From Pyxicephalus adspersus (lineage: Eukaryota; Chordata; Amphibia; Anura; Pyxicephalidae), in contig NC_092861.1 in assembly GCF_032062135.1 (NCBI RefSeq), positions 115,394,817 through 115,458,816 of the forward strand: a DNA stretch of 64,000 nt. Direction: 5' to 3'. Below are positions 1 through 10,582 of the stretch, piece after piece; positions within the stretch are counted from its first letter, which is position 1, and each line of letters begins with the position of its first letter. The notes beneath the pieces are model-generated. The model saw only the letters and a program-made list of their open reading frames with translations. It had not been told where the DNA came from and did no database searches. The position numbers and the translations under genes were made by a program.

Positions 1-1004
1 TTATATGTACTATATATGGAATACACTTAAATCATGAAAGATGGTTCAAGAGCATGGCCTCAACTCTTTTAATCTCCTAAGCTCCATTATAATACTGTTA
101 TATACTAGACTAATACTATATTTATAGGCCTAATACTATGCGTTGAATTCTCACTGGCCAACCATGGGAGGAAACTGGAAGGGTAAAGCCAGGCTCTCTT
201 CCAATCAACCCAGGAAGTTGCGAACACTGAGAAAGAATTGGGCATACAGGCACCAGTAAATGCCTACTATATGCTTCCAGCGATTATTTAGGAAAGTTTT
301 TGGCACTTAGGTTTACAATAAAGCCGATATGAAAGACACAATAATTCTGCATGTTACCCATAAATAAAATACTAAAAATGAAGGATATTTTGAAGGATGC
401 AAGCAGTTTAAGAACCTGAATTTGACTTGGTAGCTAGCAGGAAGTAGGAAAAAGACCTGTAACAGTTACCAAATAGTAGCACAGAAAAGTCAGATCCGGT
501 TGACTGACAGGCAGGGCTGGGATGAGCAGCATAACATGCATAAATCAGTTTTAGAACATATTAGACATTGCCACCATAAAAAGTTGGTTATAGATGACAA
601 ATGCATATACCCTTTTATTTCTAATTTACTCTTTACTCTTACTCTAATCAAAGCTGCAAGAAAATGAGATACTTTAGAAAGCAGTCAGATCAGTCATGCA
701 CAATATAACTATTCAATTAGAAATGTATGATTGGAGAAGCTCACAGTGAACATTCTAGCACTAGCTGCAAATTGTGAGAAGGACTGTGAAGGTTCAAACC
801 AGCTGAGTATATCGGCTGGGTGATAACATTTTCGCATTGGTGCCATTGAAACACTGCTAGGATTCACAAAAAATTTACTTGTAAGAAACCAAAATCCATC
901 TGTATCCCAATATTTCACTTCCATCCAAGGAACATGTTGAATGAATATCATATTTTATATCAGGTTACACTAAAAGGGGGGGGCAGAAGGTGTCCAACAG
1001 TGAA
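1..1004. other. Intergenic, downstream of GTF2H5
   Basis: AT-rich, no recognised gene. An 80-codon open frame on the minus strand (709-951) matches no family I know. Human TULP4 lies further downstream of GTF2H5, but none of it is visible here. Confidence 0.5.
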
Positions 1005-1009
1005 ATAAA

Positions 1010-1388
1010 AAAAACACATAGTTTTAACATTTTATTGGGATCTTACAACTATTTAAATAGGAAAAAAAAATATTTTAGATCTCTGGAAATAATTTCCATG
1101 AAGAAACAATGTCAATCTGTACATGCACAGAATAGATGGCACATTTCTTTTCTATATACAAATGATCACATTTTACAGTGTCAGTTTTTTCTTTTATTCC
1201 ATTCAGTTTATTTCTGCGTGATTGGAAAGGAGTTCTGGTCCATCAATTCTCCAACCTTCTCCTGAAGGACAGTAACCAGTTCAGCTAAAACAAACACATG
1301 TGTGTCATCCAGGTCCTGAATAATGAATTTGGTTCCTAAAGCGTTGGTTTCATCCAAGTACAAGAGGAACTGTTTCATTGCTGGGTCA
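1010..1388 (-). CDS. GTF2H5: GTF2H5 exon 3 (last coding exon plus 3'UTR)
   Basis: Coding 1208-1388 encodes the region from [12 protein letters not shown] to the stop. The 3'UTR runs about 190 nt to a canonical poly(A) signal at 1031-1036. The exact cleavage point (about 1005-1018) is estimated. Confidence 0.85.
1031..1036 (-). terminator. GTF2H5: GTF2H5 polyadenylation signal AATAAA
   Basis: The plus strand reads TTTATT, so the transcript carries CCAATAAAATG about 172 nt after the stop. An A-rich stretch lies just downstream at 1007-1016. Confidence 0.75.
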
Positions 1389-2945
1389 CTGCAGGAGGTA
1401 ACAGAACAAAGAACTTGTTATAAAAGGGTTGCCAGAAAACTGATGACAGAGTAATGTACCCTACTACAACCAGAGCTAAAGCTTATACTGTAGGCACATG
1501 GAAAGGAAAATTAACTCAAATCCAGCCAATATGTTTCTTACAAGGATAGAAAGATTACAGTACTGATGTCTGTGGCAAGTCTATTTATAAAGCAGGGAAT
1601 CTGACATTCCCTTTAAACATGGTAGGAATCAATTAGTACCATTGCAACACATGGACCTGGAAAATTCTCCACCAAGGAATGTTTGAGGGAATGTCAGATT
1701 CCCTGCTTTATAAATAGAGCCCAACAGTATATGCTTGTACAAATGCTACATCAACTGGGGTAACATATCAGGTTGGTTAGGAGAGTGTAACTAACGATCC
1801 ATCACTTCAAATCCTAGCATGAGATATATTTTTATGTCACTTTTCTGAAAACTAAGTAACATTTACAAGTATTTATTACTCTCAAAGAGATCACAGTACA
1901 CACCTGACCACAATTTTGTATCCCCCTTGACCGAAAAGCTTTGTATTGTCCACTTCCTGGACTAAAATCCTGTCATTTATATAAATTCTAGCCCCTGTTC
2001 TTTATATCTTAGTATATGAATACAATGTATGTAACACATGAACCCCTTCTCAGTGCCTAACATGAATGGTGGAATTCATAATATCAATAAATTGATTTAT
2101 AAGTCAAATTTTAGTAACAGTGGAGCCCTAAATCCTGATAACATAAAATTCCTGACTTTTTAGGTTTGGAAAGATTGGAACCAACTTTGGAATAACATTA
2201 CCATGTTGAACTTTATCCAAGATTTTGGTGACTGATTTAATCCACTTTAAAGTACATCTAAACACTAACACATGGATAGCAACCTGACTTTGCGGGTCAT
2301 TACAGTGATTTATGTGGGTTAATGTGACCAATTCCTAAATGTTTCATGGTAACCGGACCAAGCAAACAGCTGAATACACTGCTATACCCTGATGGTTGAA
2401 TTCTAAGCCAAGGCCCAGACATTGGATAAAACATCAGGCAGCCAAGCTGGTCCTTCAAGTTCAGCTTAGTCCTTAACTATGAGTTCTGCCCTTTAGAAAT
2501 TGCTTGCCATGGGAAGGGACAACCTGCAAAGCAGCTTTTTTTTCCCACCCGGACACATTGTTCTACTGTGTTAACTTCCAAATCATTTCAACTACAGAGG
2601 GCTTCTTGCTGCTCTCACCTCCTGTCGGTATATTCCCAGTGTTAGAACAAAACGGCTGTGCCATGCAGTAGACCCTGGCTGGCTCAGAGTTCTGAGAATA
2701 TAGAGTACAGAGAGTACTGAGTACTTATAATATTACTAATGTGAGCCCTGCTGAGCACAGGATTACTGGAATCTGAAAGAGAGACGTGTATACTCCTAAT
2801 ATATTTGTAATACAATAAATCATTGTAGGGAATACATAAGTGGTTTAATGGTATTTGAGGTATAAAAACAAATATTTACAGGAACTGAATAAGAAACAAG
2901 CAGTACTTACCACTCTACAAGGACTCCTTTCAGTACATTCACCAT
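1208..2945 (-). CDS. GTF2H5: General transcription factor IIH subunit 5 (TFIIH p8/TTDA/Tfb5), complete CDS in two exons
   Basis: The coding sequence joins 2911-2945 (35 nt, from ATG at 2943-2945) to 1208-1388 (181 nt, TAA at 1208-1210). This makes 71 residues, exactly the length of human GTF2H5. The protein starts [12 protein letters not shown] and ends [10 protein letters not shown], and it differs from the mammalian protein at only a few positions, so identification is secure. Exon borders are canonical: donor GTAAGT at 2910 downward, and acceptor TGCAG ending at 1389. The split codon is TG|T (Cys). Family knowledge: this is the smallest TFIIH core subunit; it binds p52, stabilises TFIIH and supports XPB activity in nucleotide-excision repair. 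Loss in people causes trichothiodystrophy A. A non-coding first exon lies near 4.39-4.48 kb. The gene sits downstream of SYNJ2 on the same strand, as in human. Confidence 0.97.
1579..1720. mobile_element. Short palindromic MITE in GTF2H5 intron 2
   Basis: Two arms (about 1580-1614 and 1686-1718) are nearly perfect reverse complements over more than 30 nt, with core ATTTATAAAGCAGGGAATCT, separated by about 70 nt. The style is that of common frog foldback MITEs. The family name is not assigned. Confidence 0.8.
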
Positions 2946-2969
2946 TTTCACCGCCGATAAAGAAGTGAT
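2911..2969 (-). CDS. GTF2H5: GTF2H5 exon 2 (start-codon exon)
   Basis: The coding part is 2911-2945. The likely acceptor is TTACAG just above 2969, leaving about 24 nt of 5'UTR in this exon. The donor reads TG|GTAAGTAC. Confidence 0.9.
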
Positions 2970-3282
2970 CTGTAAGTGTATGCTCTGCTCCCCCTTTCAG
3001 GTCTTTCCTGTCTTTGGCAATAAGATATGTCTGCTAATGAAATGCAGATCTAAAATAAAAAGTAGTTCTGATCTTAGAAAAAGCTTGGTTTATAGAATAT
3101 AACTTCATACCTATTGCGGACATTTAAATGTCAACAGTTTTTTTAAACCATAGCCATTAGTCAGTAAACCTTTCTTTTGTTTGTGTATTAAAGCAGCCTA
3201 AGCAGACATGTTTCATGGATGGAAGAGAAACCTAACTGGGATGCAGTTTTTATATACTCAAGACAAGTACAATGAAAACAAA

Positions 3283-3440
3283 ATCAGTGATCTCCCCAGC
3301 CCCTTTTATCCGGGCGCAACACCAAGCTGTTTTTGGGTTGGGTAACAATACAAGGGATATCACCTGCCTACAATGTCTTCCCACCCAGCTTAAAATAATG
3401 TCTGGGTTTAGCACCAAATAATGACACCCCTGCAGCACCC
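3283..3440. repeat. Dispersed repeat family A, copy 1 (GTF2H5 intron 1)
   Basis: It shares CTCCCCAGCCCCTTTT, CACCTGCCTACAAT and TTCTGGGTT-type blocks with copies near 6775-6835 and 38310-38475. Class unknown. Confidence 0.65.
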
Positions 3441-4391
3441 AGAGTTGTGTGGGATGCAAAAGATTCAGCTGGTGGCTTTATATATCTATTGATGGAACTT
3501 GGAAAAGCATGGCCAGAGCATGTCCTGGCCAACATTCCCATGAAGAGTATATGTATGGGAATAAAACAATAATATAAGCTGCAGGTTTTACCATAAAATC
3601 AGTCTCTTGGCCACACACACTGCTAGGCTGTCTTGACAGATTCTACCTCCAGACACTTGTACCCCCCCCAATACCCCAAGCACAGGGACAAAAACCAACA
3701 TAGAGTTTCTCATTCTTTATTACCCTGTATCACATTGTAAATTGATAATGACTTCACAAACTGACTGTCATCCTGTAACAGATTGAAACCTATGGTCAGA
3801 TAACCCCACCATCATATGACTGTTATGTATCAATCCAACCAAGATGTACACAGAAATGTATTATTCATTTCCTAGGACTGTAAATTACTTCTACAACGGC
3901 TCCCATTTCTCTCAGGATAAACAAAAAGTAAAACACGCACAGATTCAATTGCATGACTTGCAGAAGTAATATTTTGCTTAACACAGCTGAGGTTGTGAGT
4001 GATCTTAAGAGCTGAGCGGATCTGCAGCCTCTTGTAATTCTTTAATGACCAAGACAAACTCCTGGTAGGAATGTGAGGTGTACAGCGGTCACCTGACATC
4101 CTTCATGGATCAGATACAACAGGGCCTCTTTACACCCCATGCAAGCAGCATTTTAAACTCTATTTCCCCTTTATATAGAAACCACTGACTAGTAAGCAGA
4201 GTGATTGATATCTGGAAGATGGAGCACATCTCATTGTATGATTCTATGACATATAACACCACAAAATCCTCCCCCACAGCCAGTAACAGCTGTAATATAG
4301 TGCACAGGAAGCAGCTATACAAAATGTAAACACAAACCATGTGACCAGACCCGAGGACACTGCAGTCCTGTCACCTCTACACCGCACTTAC

Positions 4392-4600
4392 CTTACCAGC
4401 TGCCACTGCCGTCCCTAAAACTGCACCCGCTACCGGTGACACCGGAACTTCCGCTCCGATTCCAACCAGCCCGAGAACACTTCCTTTTCCTTCTGCCTAC
4501 ACCAACCAATCAAATGCTGAGTGGGAGTGTCTAGATTGTGACGTAATATCAATCCGTGTTTATTTATGTGAGTGGAAAGGCGGACTTCCGGTGTACGAGT
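4392..4600 (-). promoter_or_regulatory. GTF2H5: GTF2H5 promoter and non-coding exon 1
   Basis: This is a CpG- and GC-enriched block in AT-rich surroundings. Two overlapping donors are possible: AAG|GTAAGTG (exon end 4392) or CTG|GTAAGG (exon end 4397). Upstream are ETS-like cores (CGGAACTTCCG near 4443; ACTTCCGGT near 4585), a CCAAT box on the plus strand in ACCAACCAATCA near 4500, and a CRE-like TGACGTAA near 4540. There is no clear TATA box. This looks like a housekeeping, possibly bidirectional, promoter. In human the matching promoter is shared head-to-head with SERAC1, but I see no SERAC1 exon on the plus strand here. The TSS position is inferred, not seen. Confidence 0.6.
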
Positions 4601-5094
4601 AGGCGTTCTATGAGCTGTGGTGATGGGGGCGGCCTATCAGAGACCTGGAATGGTTTATGGAATAAAATTCTTCCCCCTAGTGGCAATGTCCGGCATAACA
4701 AGCTGTTAGACTGAAGTGTCTGAGGTATTTTTGAACAAACGTTTAAACAATTGCAAAATAAATAAATAAAAAGTGGAAAATAAATAAATGTCCTTCCTGC
4801 CACAGGCCATTTATCAGAGGTTGTCACAGCCCAGACCTTGATAGTTCATACCTGGGATTCCAGTCATATATGGCGGAATAAAAACTTCAACTCTTTCCTG
4901 GGCAGATATAAAGATTTGGTGTCATGGTCGATGTTAGTCCTTGGATGTTTTCTCCTTTAAGTTATGTACAAAGAGTAACAATATAAGATTTGGGTTACCT
5001 GTACCCAAAAAGAGGGTTCAGAACATTCAGTAAAAAAAATAAAAATAAAAAGCTTTATTTATTTCCACAGCACCTTCAATTCCTCCAGCAATGT

Positions 5095-5342
5095 GCATTG
5101 TTTCCTGGATTGTTCTTCATCTGTCATCAGATCACCCGATCTCGCACGGGCCGGACATTAGGGGACGTTTTCTCCTGAACATGTAAAAAGAAAGCGCCGA
5201 TTCCACTGCACATGTGTGAGATTGGCATTTTTTAGCAGGGAAAGCCCCTTATACACATGCCCGAGATTGGGCGCAGAAGAAGCAGACCGCGGCTCTGTGA
5301 CATTTATATCCCAAGAGGCTGCAGCATTCAGTCTTCACCACC
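5095..5342 (-). mobile_element. T2/Kolobok-like MITE fragment, family K copy 1
   Basis: The reverse complement aligns by eye with 17787-18112: a GGGATAT/GAGGCT block, then GGGGCTTTCC, then CAATCTC plus ACATG. Terminal repeats are not preserved. Confidence 0.55.
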
Positions 5343-6470
5343 ATAGACAGAGGCCCTCACATTCAAATTAAATAAAAAATAAAACAAAAAACTGTTACAT
5401 AATGTAAAAAAAGTCAACGAGAGGGCTGATATAATGGCATCACGTGGTAAGGTTAAATACGTTTATTTATTCAATTAACCATTTAAAACGAGTAGTCCGT
5501 ATAAAAAAAGTGCCAAATTATGTTTTTAAGGATTTAAATATTAAAATTAAAATACACTGAAGGAAGATGGCAGCTGAAGGAAGTCCAGGTTGAGTAGCTT
5601 GGGCTGAGAAAGTGAGGATTACTCTCCATCATGTATCTCCATCGCAGGGACTTACAAAATTACTCTCACATAGGTTGCACCCAAAACACAGAATATTACT
5701 GGGAGTTCAGCTCTTGGATTCATTCTACAGAGCCAAAATGGCAAAACACATCCCAGGAGAGGGAAGACAACATGCATCAGGAACAAAATAAATACTTTTA
5801 GGTTTATTGCACACATCCTTACCTGCTAGCAGTTGCAGCTCGGCCACGCATGACAGACAACCAGGGGGTAACAATTGCACCAACACAGGAGTGGCCAGGC
5901 CTAGCCACAGTTAGTGGCTAATGGTCAACTGGAATGTTGGCTTTGTACCTTCACCTTCAGAAGTGAAGACACAATGACTACAGGGGCCAAAGCTCACAGA
6001 TCCTATCTTAGATGTGCTTACCTGCCCTGACTAAAGGTTGTTAAACACATCTGGGTAGGTGGTGACTGCAACCACTCGTGGACAATCTGAAATTGATCGA
6101 AATAAAATATGGAATGATCTCCAAAAACTTTTCATCCTAGTGCCAACCTAACTATATCCAGGCAGAGCTGCTTCAAACTGGGCGTCCTCAGGTCACAAAA
6201 GGCTGGTTTAGTAGTTACAGCTCAGAACATGAGTACATTGACTTGTCTATAGCAAGCCTGATCTTGCTTTAGACATATTTAAAGCTCCAGACCTTTAACT
6301 TACTTGGTTTTTCTCAAAATCAGTGTCTGGAAATTAATCTTTTTTTTTTTAGTGCTTCAAATGGTGCTTGGTGCATTAGACGTGCAGAACATAGAATATA
6401 AAAAAGGCCCAGAAGCTCTTGCTATGTCCAGCAGGTAAACATAGGTTTTAGCATTTACAAGGAAGAATGT

Positions 6471-6553
6471 GTTCAACCAGGCAGGTCACTTATTGCAGAG
6501 GGGACCGATAATATCCCTTCTGCAATAAAATAAACTTACCTGCCTGGTCGCAA
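6471..6553. repeat. Foldback (hairpin) repeat
   Basis: Arms CCAGGCAGGT and ACCTGCCTGG flank inner arms ATTGCAGAGGG and CCCTTCTGCAAT. This is a short palindromic MITE-like element. Confidence 0.6.
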
Positions 6554-6774
6554 TTACCTAAATACACTCATCTGTCCCCATTTTGTTGGGAACACGGTCC
6601 GACCATCTTCTTATTTTCTAGTGGTTCCTATTCTTCAGCCACCCGGCATATCCCAGCATCATAGCTTAATCAGTGCATGTGCAGATAAGCATTTTTTTTT
6701 TTAAAGAATATAGCAAACAGACAGGTATGCTTTTTTTGCAGAAGGAGCATCTCCTGTCCTGTCGTTCTCCCCAT

Positions 6775-6835
6775 CTAGGTGCTCCACCTGCAATTTCTTC
6801 CCACACAACAAAACATTTCTGGGTTGAACATGGTG
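6775..6835. repeat. Dispersed repeat family A, fragment
   Basis: It shares CACCTGCAATTTCTTCCCAC and TTTCTGGGTTGA with the copies at 3283 and 38310. Confidence 0.5.
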
Positions 6836-7822
6836 TACTATAATTCTGCTTAAAGGGACCCTGATTTTGGTGAAGACAAAGCTGAAATAAGGAGTGTAGT
6901 TGTGCCTGAAGTGCAGCTTTTAGGTAACTATACATTAAATTCTTAGGTTATAGGAAGGATTTTGGTTGTTTAGGAAAAGTTTTGTACTTTTTACACTGGC
7001 CTGTTGTGCTATGAATTCACCCAACAGTTTAAAAATGGGAAACTGAACAATATTACAACTGAACTATGGCGATTATTACAAAGTGCAAAATGCATCTCTG
7101 TAATGACTAATTATCTAAATAATATAAGGTTTCTCTCAGATGTGGACAGCCCCCTGATCTCAGGAAATATTATGTAGAAATCATTTTCATGCATTAAGGT
7201 TTTCAGCTATACAAAAGTGCAAACGTCACAAAAAAAAAAAAAGAAAAAGGAATACACCACACTCCCTACTTCAGATTTTGTTATTGTGCTTAAGGGAAAG
7301 GCAAAGCAACATTACCTCCAGAACACTAACATGATGTTAAACTTAAAAACAATACTCTATAAAGCAAGTTAATTACCATTTCTCCTAGGTTTACTGATGC
7401 TTGATTTCACAGCTTGGTGGTTTTACACTTTGCTTGCATATGGCAATTTGCATAAAGACTAAGCTCTTTAATTTTAATCAAGTGCATACATTTCAGTGAT
7501 TCAGAAGAAGAGACTAGAAACTAGGGTGTCCTTGAATGATCACTCAGGATCTTTTTTCATACAAAATCTATATGCACTGTTCTGTGAATGTTGAGGAAAT
7601 CCTTAATGATTAGAACTGTGATAAGTTAACAAATGTTGTTCAAATTATTTCTGCCCTGCCAGCAGAAATGAACAAGGCTTATCCCATATTTATCATCCTG
7701 CAGAATCTATGGGTTTTTGGGAGTTCTCCATGTGATCATGAATAACCTACACAATATTGTCATAACAAATTTGATATAGTCCTTACAGTATGACCAGCAT
7801 AATATTAAATACATATTTACAT

Positions 7823-8830
7823 TCACCAAGGAGACTCACAATTATTTTTCAAAACAGTATTTTCACTCTTTTCCCCCTCTTGGCCCATCAGCCAATTGTC
7901 AGTAAACTGTTCAAAAGATGCATCACTTGAAAACTGATCTAAATTCTTATCAAAATCTAGAAGATCCAGTTCCTTAGAAGACCAGCTTCTTTGGGGTTCT
8001 AGTGGTTTTGTGTGGCTGGCAAGGTGATCGCTGTCACCTTTTGTGCTTACAGCCGCAGGTATATCTGTATCTAAGTCTATTAAACATCCTTCATTATGAT
8101 TGTTGTTGTTGTTGTTATTTGATGACATGTCAAACTGAAGCAAACCTTGGTTGCTTTGTAACACCTGAAGATGGAAAGCTGCAGGAGCTGACTTTTTTCT
8201 TCGTGGAGGCACCGCTGGGAGAGATGAATTACATTCAGACGAACAATTATTTTTAGTGGGAGAAAGTATCTTGTCATCTTGTTTAGTTTCCTCAGTTTTT
8301 ACAGTTTTAGAAGGCAGTAATGTCCTTGGTTTAGGTATGGGATACATTTTTGGAGTATCACCTATGTCTGCAGTTTCTTCTTTGTGCTCCTTTTTTGAAA
8401 ACAAGGCATTGGCTGAAAAGTCTGCAGAGGACAGAGTACCTAGCAGTGCCTCTGGAGTGGATGGTGAATGAGATGCTGGAATAGACTGACAGTTCTGGTT
8501 TGATTTATTTTGGTCATCAAGAGCACTAACTGAACCTGTAGATGCAACGTCAGTTGCTGTTTGTTTTGGATGATGGGTTTCTGTACACACCACCGGCTCC
8601 TCAGCAGGCTGCAACTGTGCATGGCCACCTATTCCTGTTACCTCAATTTTCTTAACAGATTCAGACAGCAGATTAATATCAGAGAGTTTTTCCAGATCAG
8701 CTGTATTCACTGAGGACTCCGATGGTGATTTTGGTTTTGGAGGAACTCGTGGTGGAGGCTTCAAAGGTAGTAAACTATCTGTCATTCCAGCACAATGCCC
8801 CAGTTTTGGAGGTACTTGGGGCAAGAAGGT
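7823..8830 (-). CDS. SYNJ2: SYNJ2 exon 27, terminal coding exon
   Basis: It holds 336 codons ending NNCESPW and TGA at 7823-7825. It contains [24 protein letters not shown] and the SYNJ2 hallmark [20 protein letters not shown]. It also has a run of seven Asn, and two clathrin-box-like motifs, LIDLD (8069-8083) and LLDFD (7949-7963). The acceptor TAAGTAG just above 8830 follows a purine-rich stretch, but an in-frame TAG there fixes the exon start. Confidence 0.92.
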   Translation of the reverse strand, partial: TFLPQVPPKLGHCAGMTDSLLPLKPPPRVPPKPKSPSESSVNTADLEKLSDINLLSESVKKIEVTGIGGHAQLQPAEEPVVCTETHHPKQTATDVASTGSVSALDDQNKSNQNCQSIPASHSPSTPEALLGTLSSADFSANALFSKKEHKEETADIGDTPKMYPIPKPRTLLPSKTVKTEETKQDDKILSPTKNNCSSECNSSLPAVPPRRKKSAPAAFHLQVLQSNQGLLQFDMSSNNNNNNNHNEGCLIDLDTDIPAAVSTKGDSDHLASHTKPLEPQRSWSSKELDLLDFDKNLDQFSSDASFEQFTDNWLMGQEGEKSENTVLKNNCESPW

Positions 8831-10531
8831 CTACTTACACAATACATACATTTTTGGTGGAAAATCCCCTCCCCCTCCTCTTTAGCTAATCTACCATAAA
8901 ACCTACTGATTTCATACCTCTCTATAGAGTTTATAATAACTTACCTTTAGAAAGATTGTCTGACGTTGCAAGTTTTGAGATTTATTTAACAAAAAAAAAA
9001 TTGCATATGTACATATATGTGCATAAAAATGGATAATCAGAAATCAATCAATAAAAGCTTTTTTAAAACATATTTTAAATTATATTTTAAAAGTAGGTCT
9101 TACACTAAAATGAAAGATCAACCTATTGTATAGTGCACCTTCCCCACATCTAAAATTCCTCATAAAATAATCACTGAATTGATGTGATCAGTGTTTCCAG
9201 GATCTCACCAAAAAGACTGACATTAATCTTGTTGAGGGAATATGGGCAGTATCAGGGTAAAGTAACCATATTATATCTCTTTTATTTTTAACTGAAGTTT
9301 TTTTTTACAACAATAATACACCAATTCTAGAAGGGATGAGTGGTCAGCATATAAGAGTTTTGTGTAAAGCTGAAATTCAAAATTGTTTTAGGGGACACAA
9401 ACACAGAATATTGACTTACAGGTTCTGATTTGACTCCAGATCGTTGCAGAGGAACAGGTCTAGGACCTGGCACTTTTGGAGGAGGCCTTTGGGGTATAAG
9501 TACAGCTTCTGATTCTAGCGGTGCTTTCACTGACACAGATTTAGCCTCTCCTTTTGGCAAACTTGGGTTGCGATGTAGACTGGTTTTTACTTCCCCTTCT
9601 TGTTTTTCTAAAATAAAAATATTTCCTGGTATTACAATAAAACTTTAAAAGATGGAACATACACATAGAAACATCTATACACTTAAACTGTGTACAAACA
9701 CAAACATTTGCATGCTCCTCCTCAAATTTTTTTAAATTGTGTTTTTTGCCTGCTGCTTTCCTCTTTTGTGACAATGCTTATGTGAAAAAATCTGGAAATG
9801 TCTACAGGTAGAAGTCTGGGAAGGCAATTCATAGTATCATCTAATGTTTTATTAGGCTGATATCAAAACTTCTGGCTGTAGCATTTCACTATTGCTTGGA
9901 TTGTGAACTGTAAAGCACATGGGCAATATTGGGTTATTAGGTATAACAGCAACTACTTATTCACAGGATGACTTCTGGATTACTAGAGAAACAAAAGCTT
10001 CACCTACAAGGACCACCACATAAGACAGAATTTCACAGACTGACCTAAAGAAAAGTAAAGTTCTACCTAATATAAATGTAATTTGTAGTTGGAATAACAG
10101 TAAAACAAGTCTCACCCTTTTTAGAATCCATCAGCCATTTAATCGCTTCCTCTGCTTCTTGTGCATTAGTAGTTTTAATTTGGATTACATTGTAAGGTTT
10201 GCTTATCCCAGTTTTGTCCTGAGGCTTCAAAAAAAAAAAAACAATCAAAAAAACAGCATAAAGTATAATTACTACAAGATGTAAAAATTGCAGTCTATTA
10301 ACCCCTACTATATCTGGAAAGTAAACCATTGGCTAAATCGTATGAAATTAGTTTTCTTACCTATGACCACCTATTTCCAACTTTCAAAGGGTCCTTTCAG
10401 AACTGCATTGTCAATCTGTATAGCTGGCATCTCCTGGTCAGTGGCCAGAAGAGGCAAATTGCACAGGTGCATGGTCTCATTTAATTTATTCTCATTTTTT
10501 AATTTAATTTTCTACAGAATGTGTGTGTGTG

Positions 10532-10582
<51 letters not shown>

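Larger units (their letters stand above)
4600..7822. other. Intergenic DNA and SYNJ2 3'UTR; no SERAC1
   Basis: This interval separates the GTF2H5 promoter from the SYNJ2 stop. I find no coding exon on either strand, in particular nothing like SERAC1. The SYNJ2 3'UTR occupies the upper part. Its poly(A) site is not certain; a TTTATT (AATAAA on the minus strand) at 5803-5808 is one candidate. Repeats are listed separately. Confidence 0.55.

Noticed and set aside
3872..4099. Shared TCTTTAATGACCAAGACAAA block as a conserved element with 63.2 kb
   Set aside because: At 63.2 kb it is inside a MITE, so the 4.04 kb match is most likely a fragment of the same repeat and not a regulatory element.
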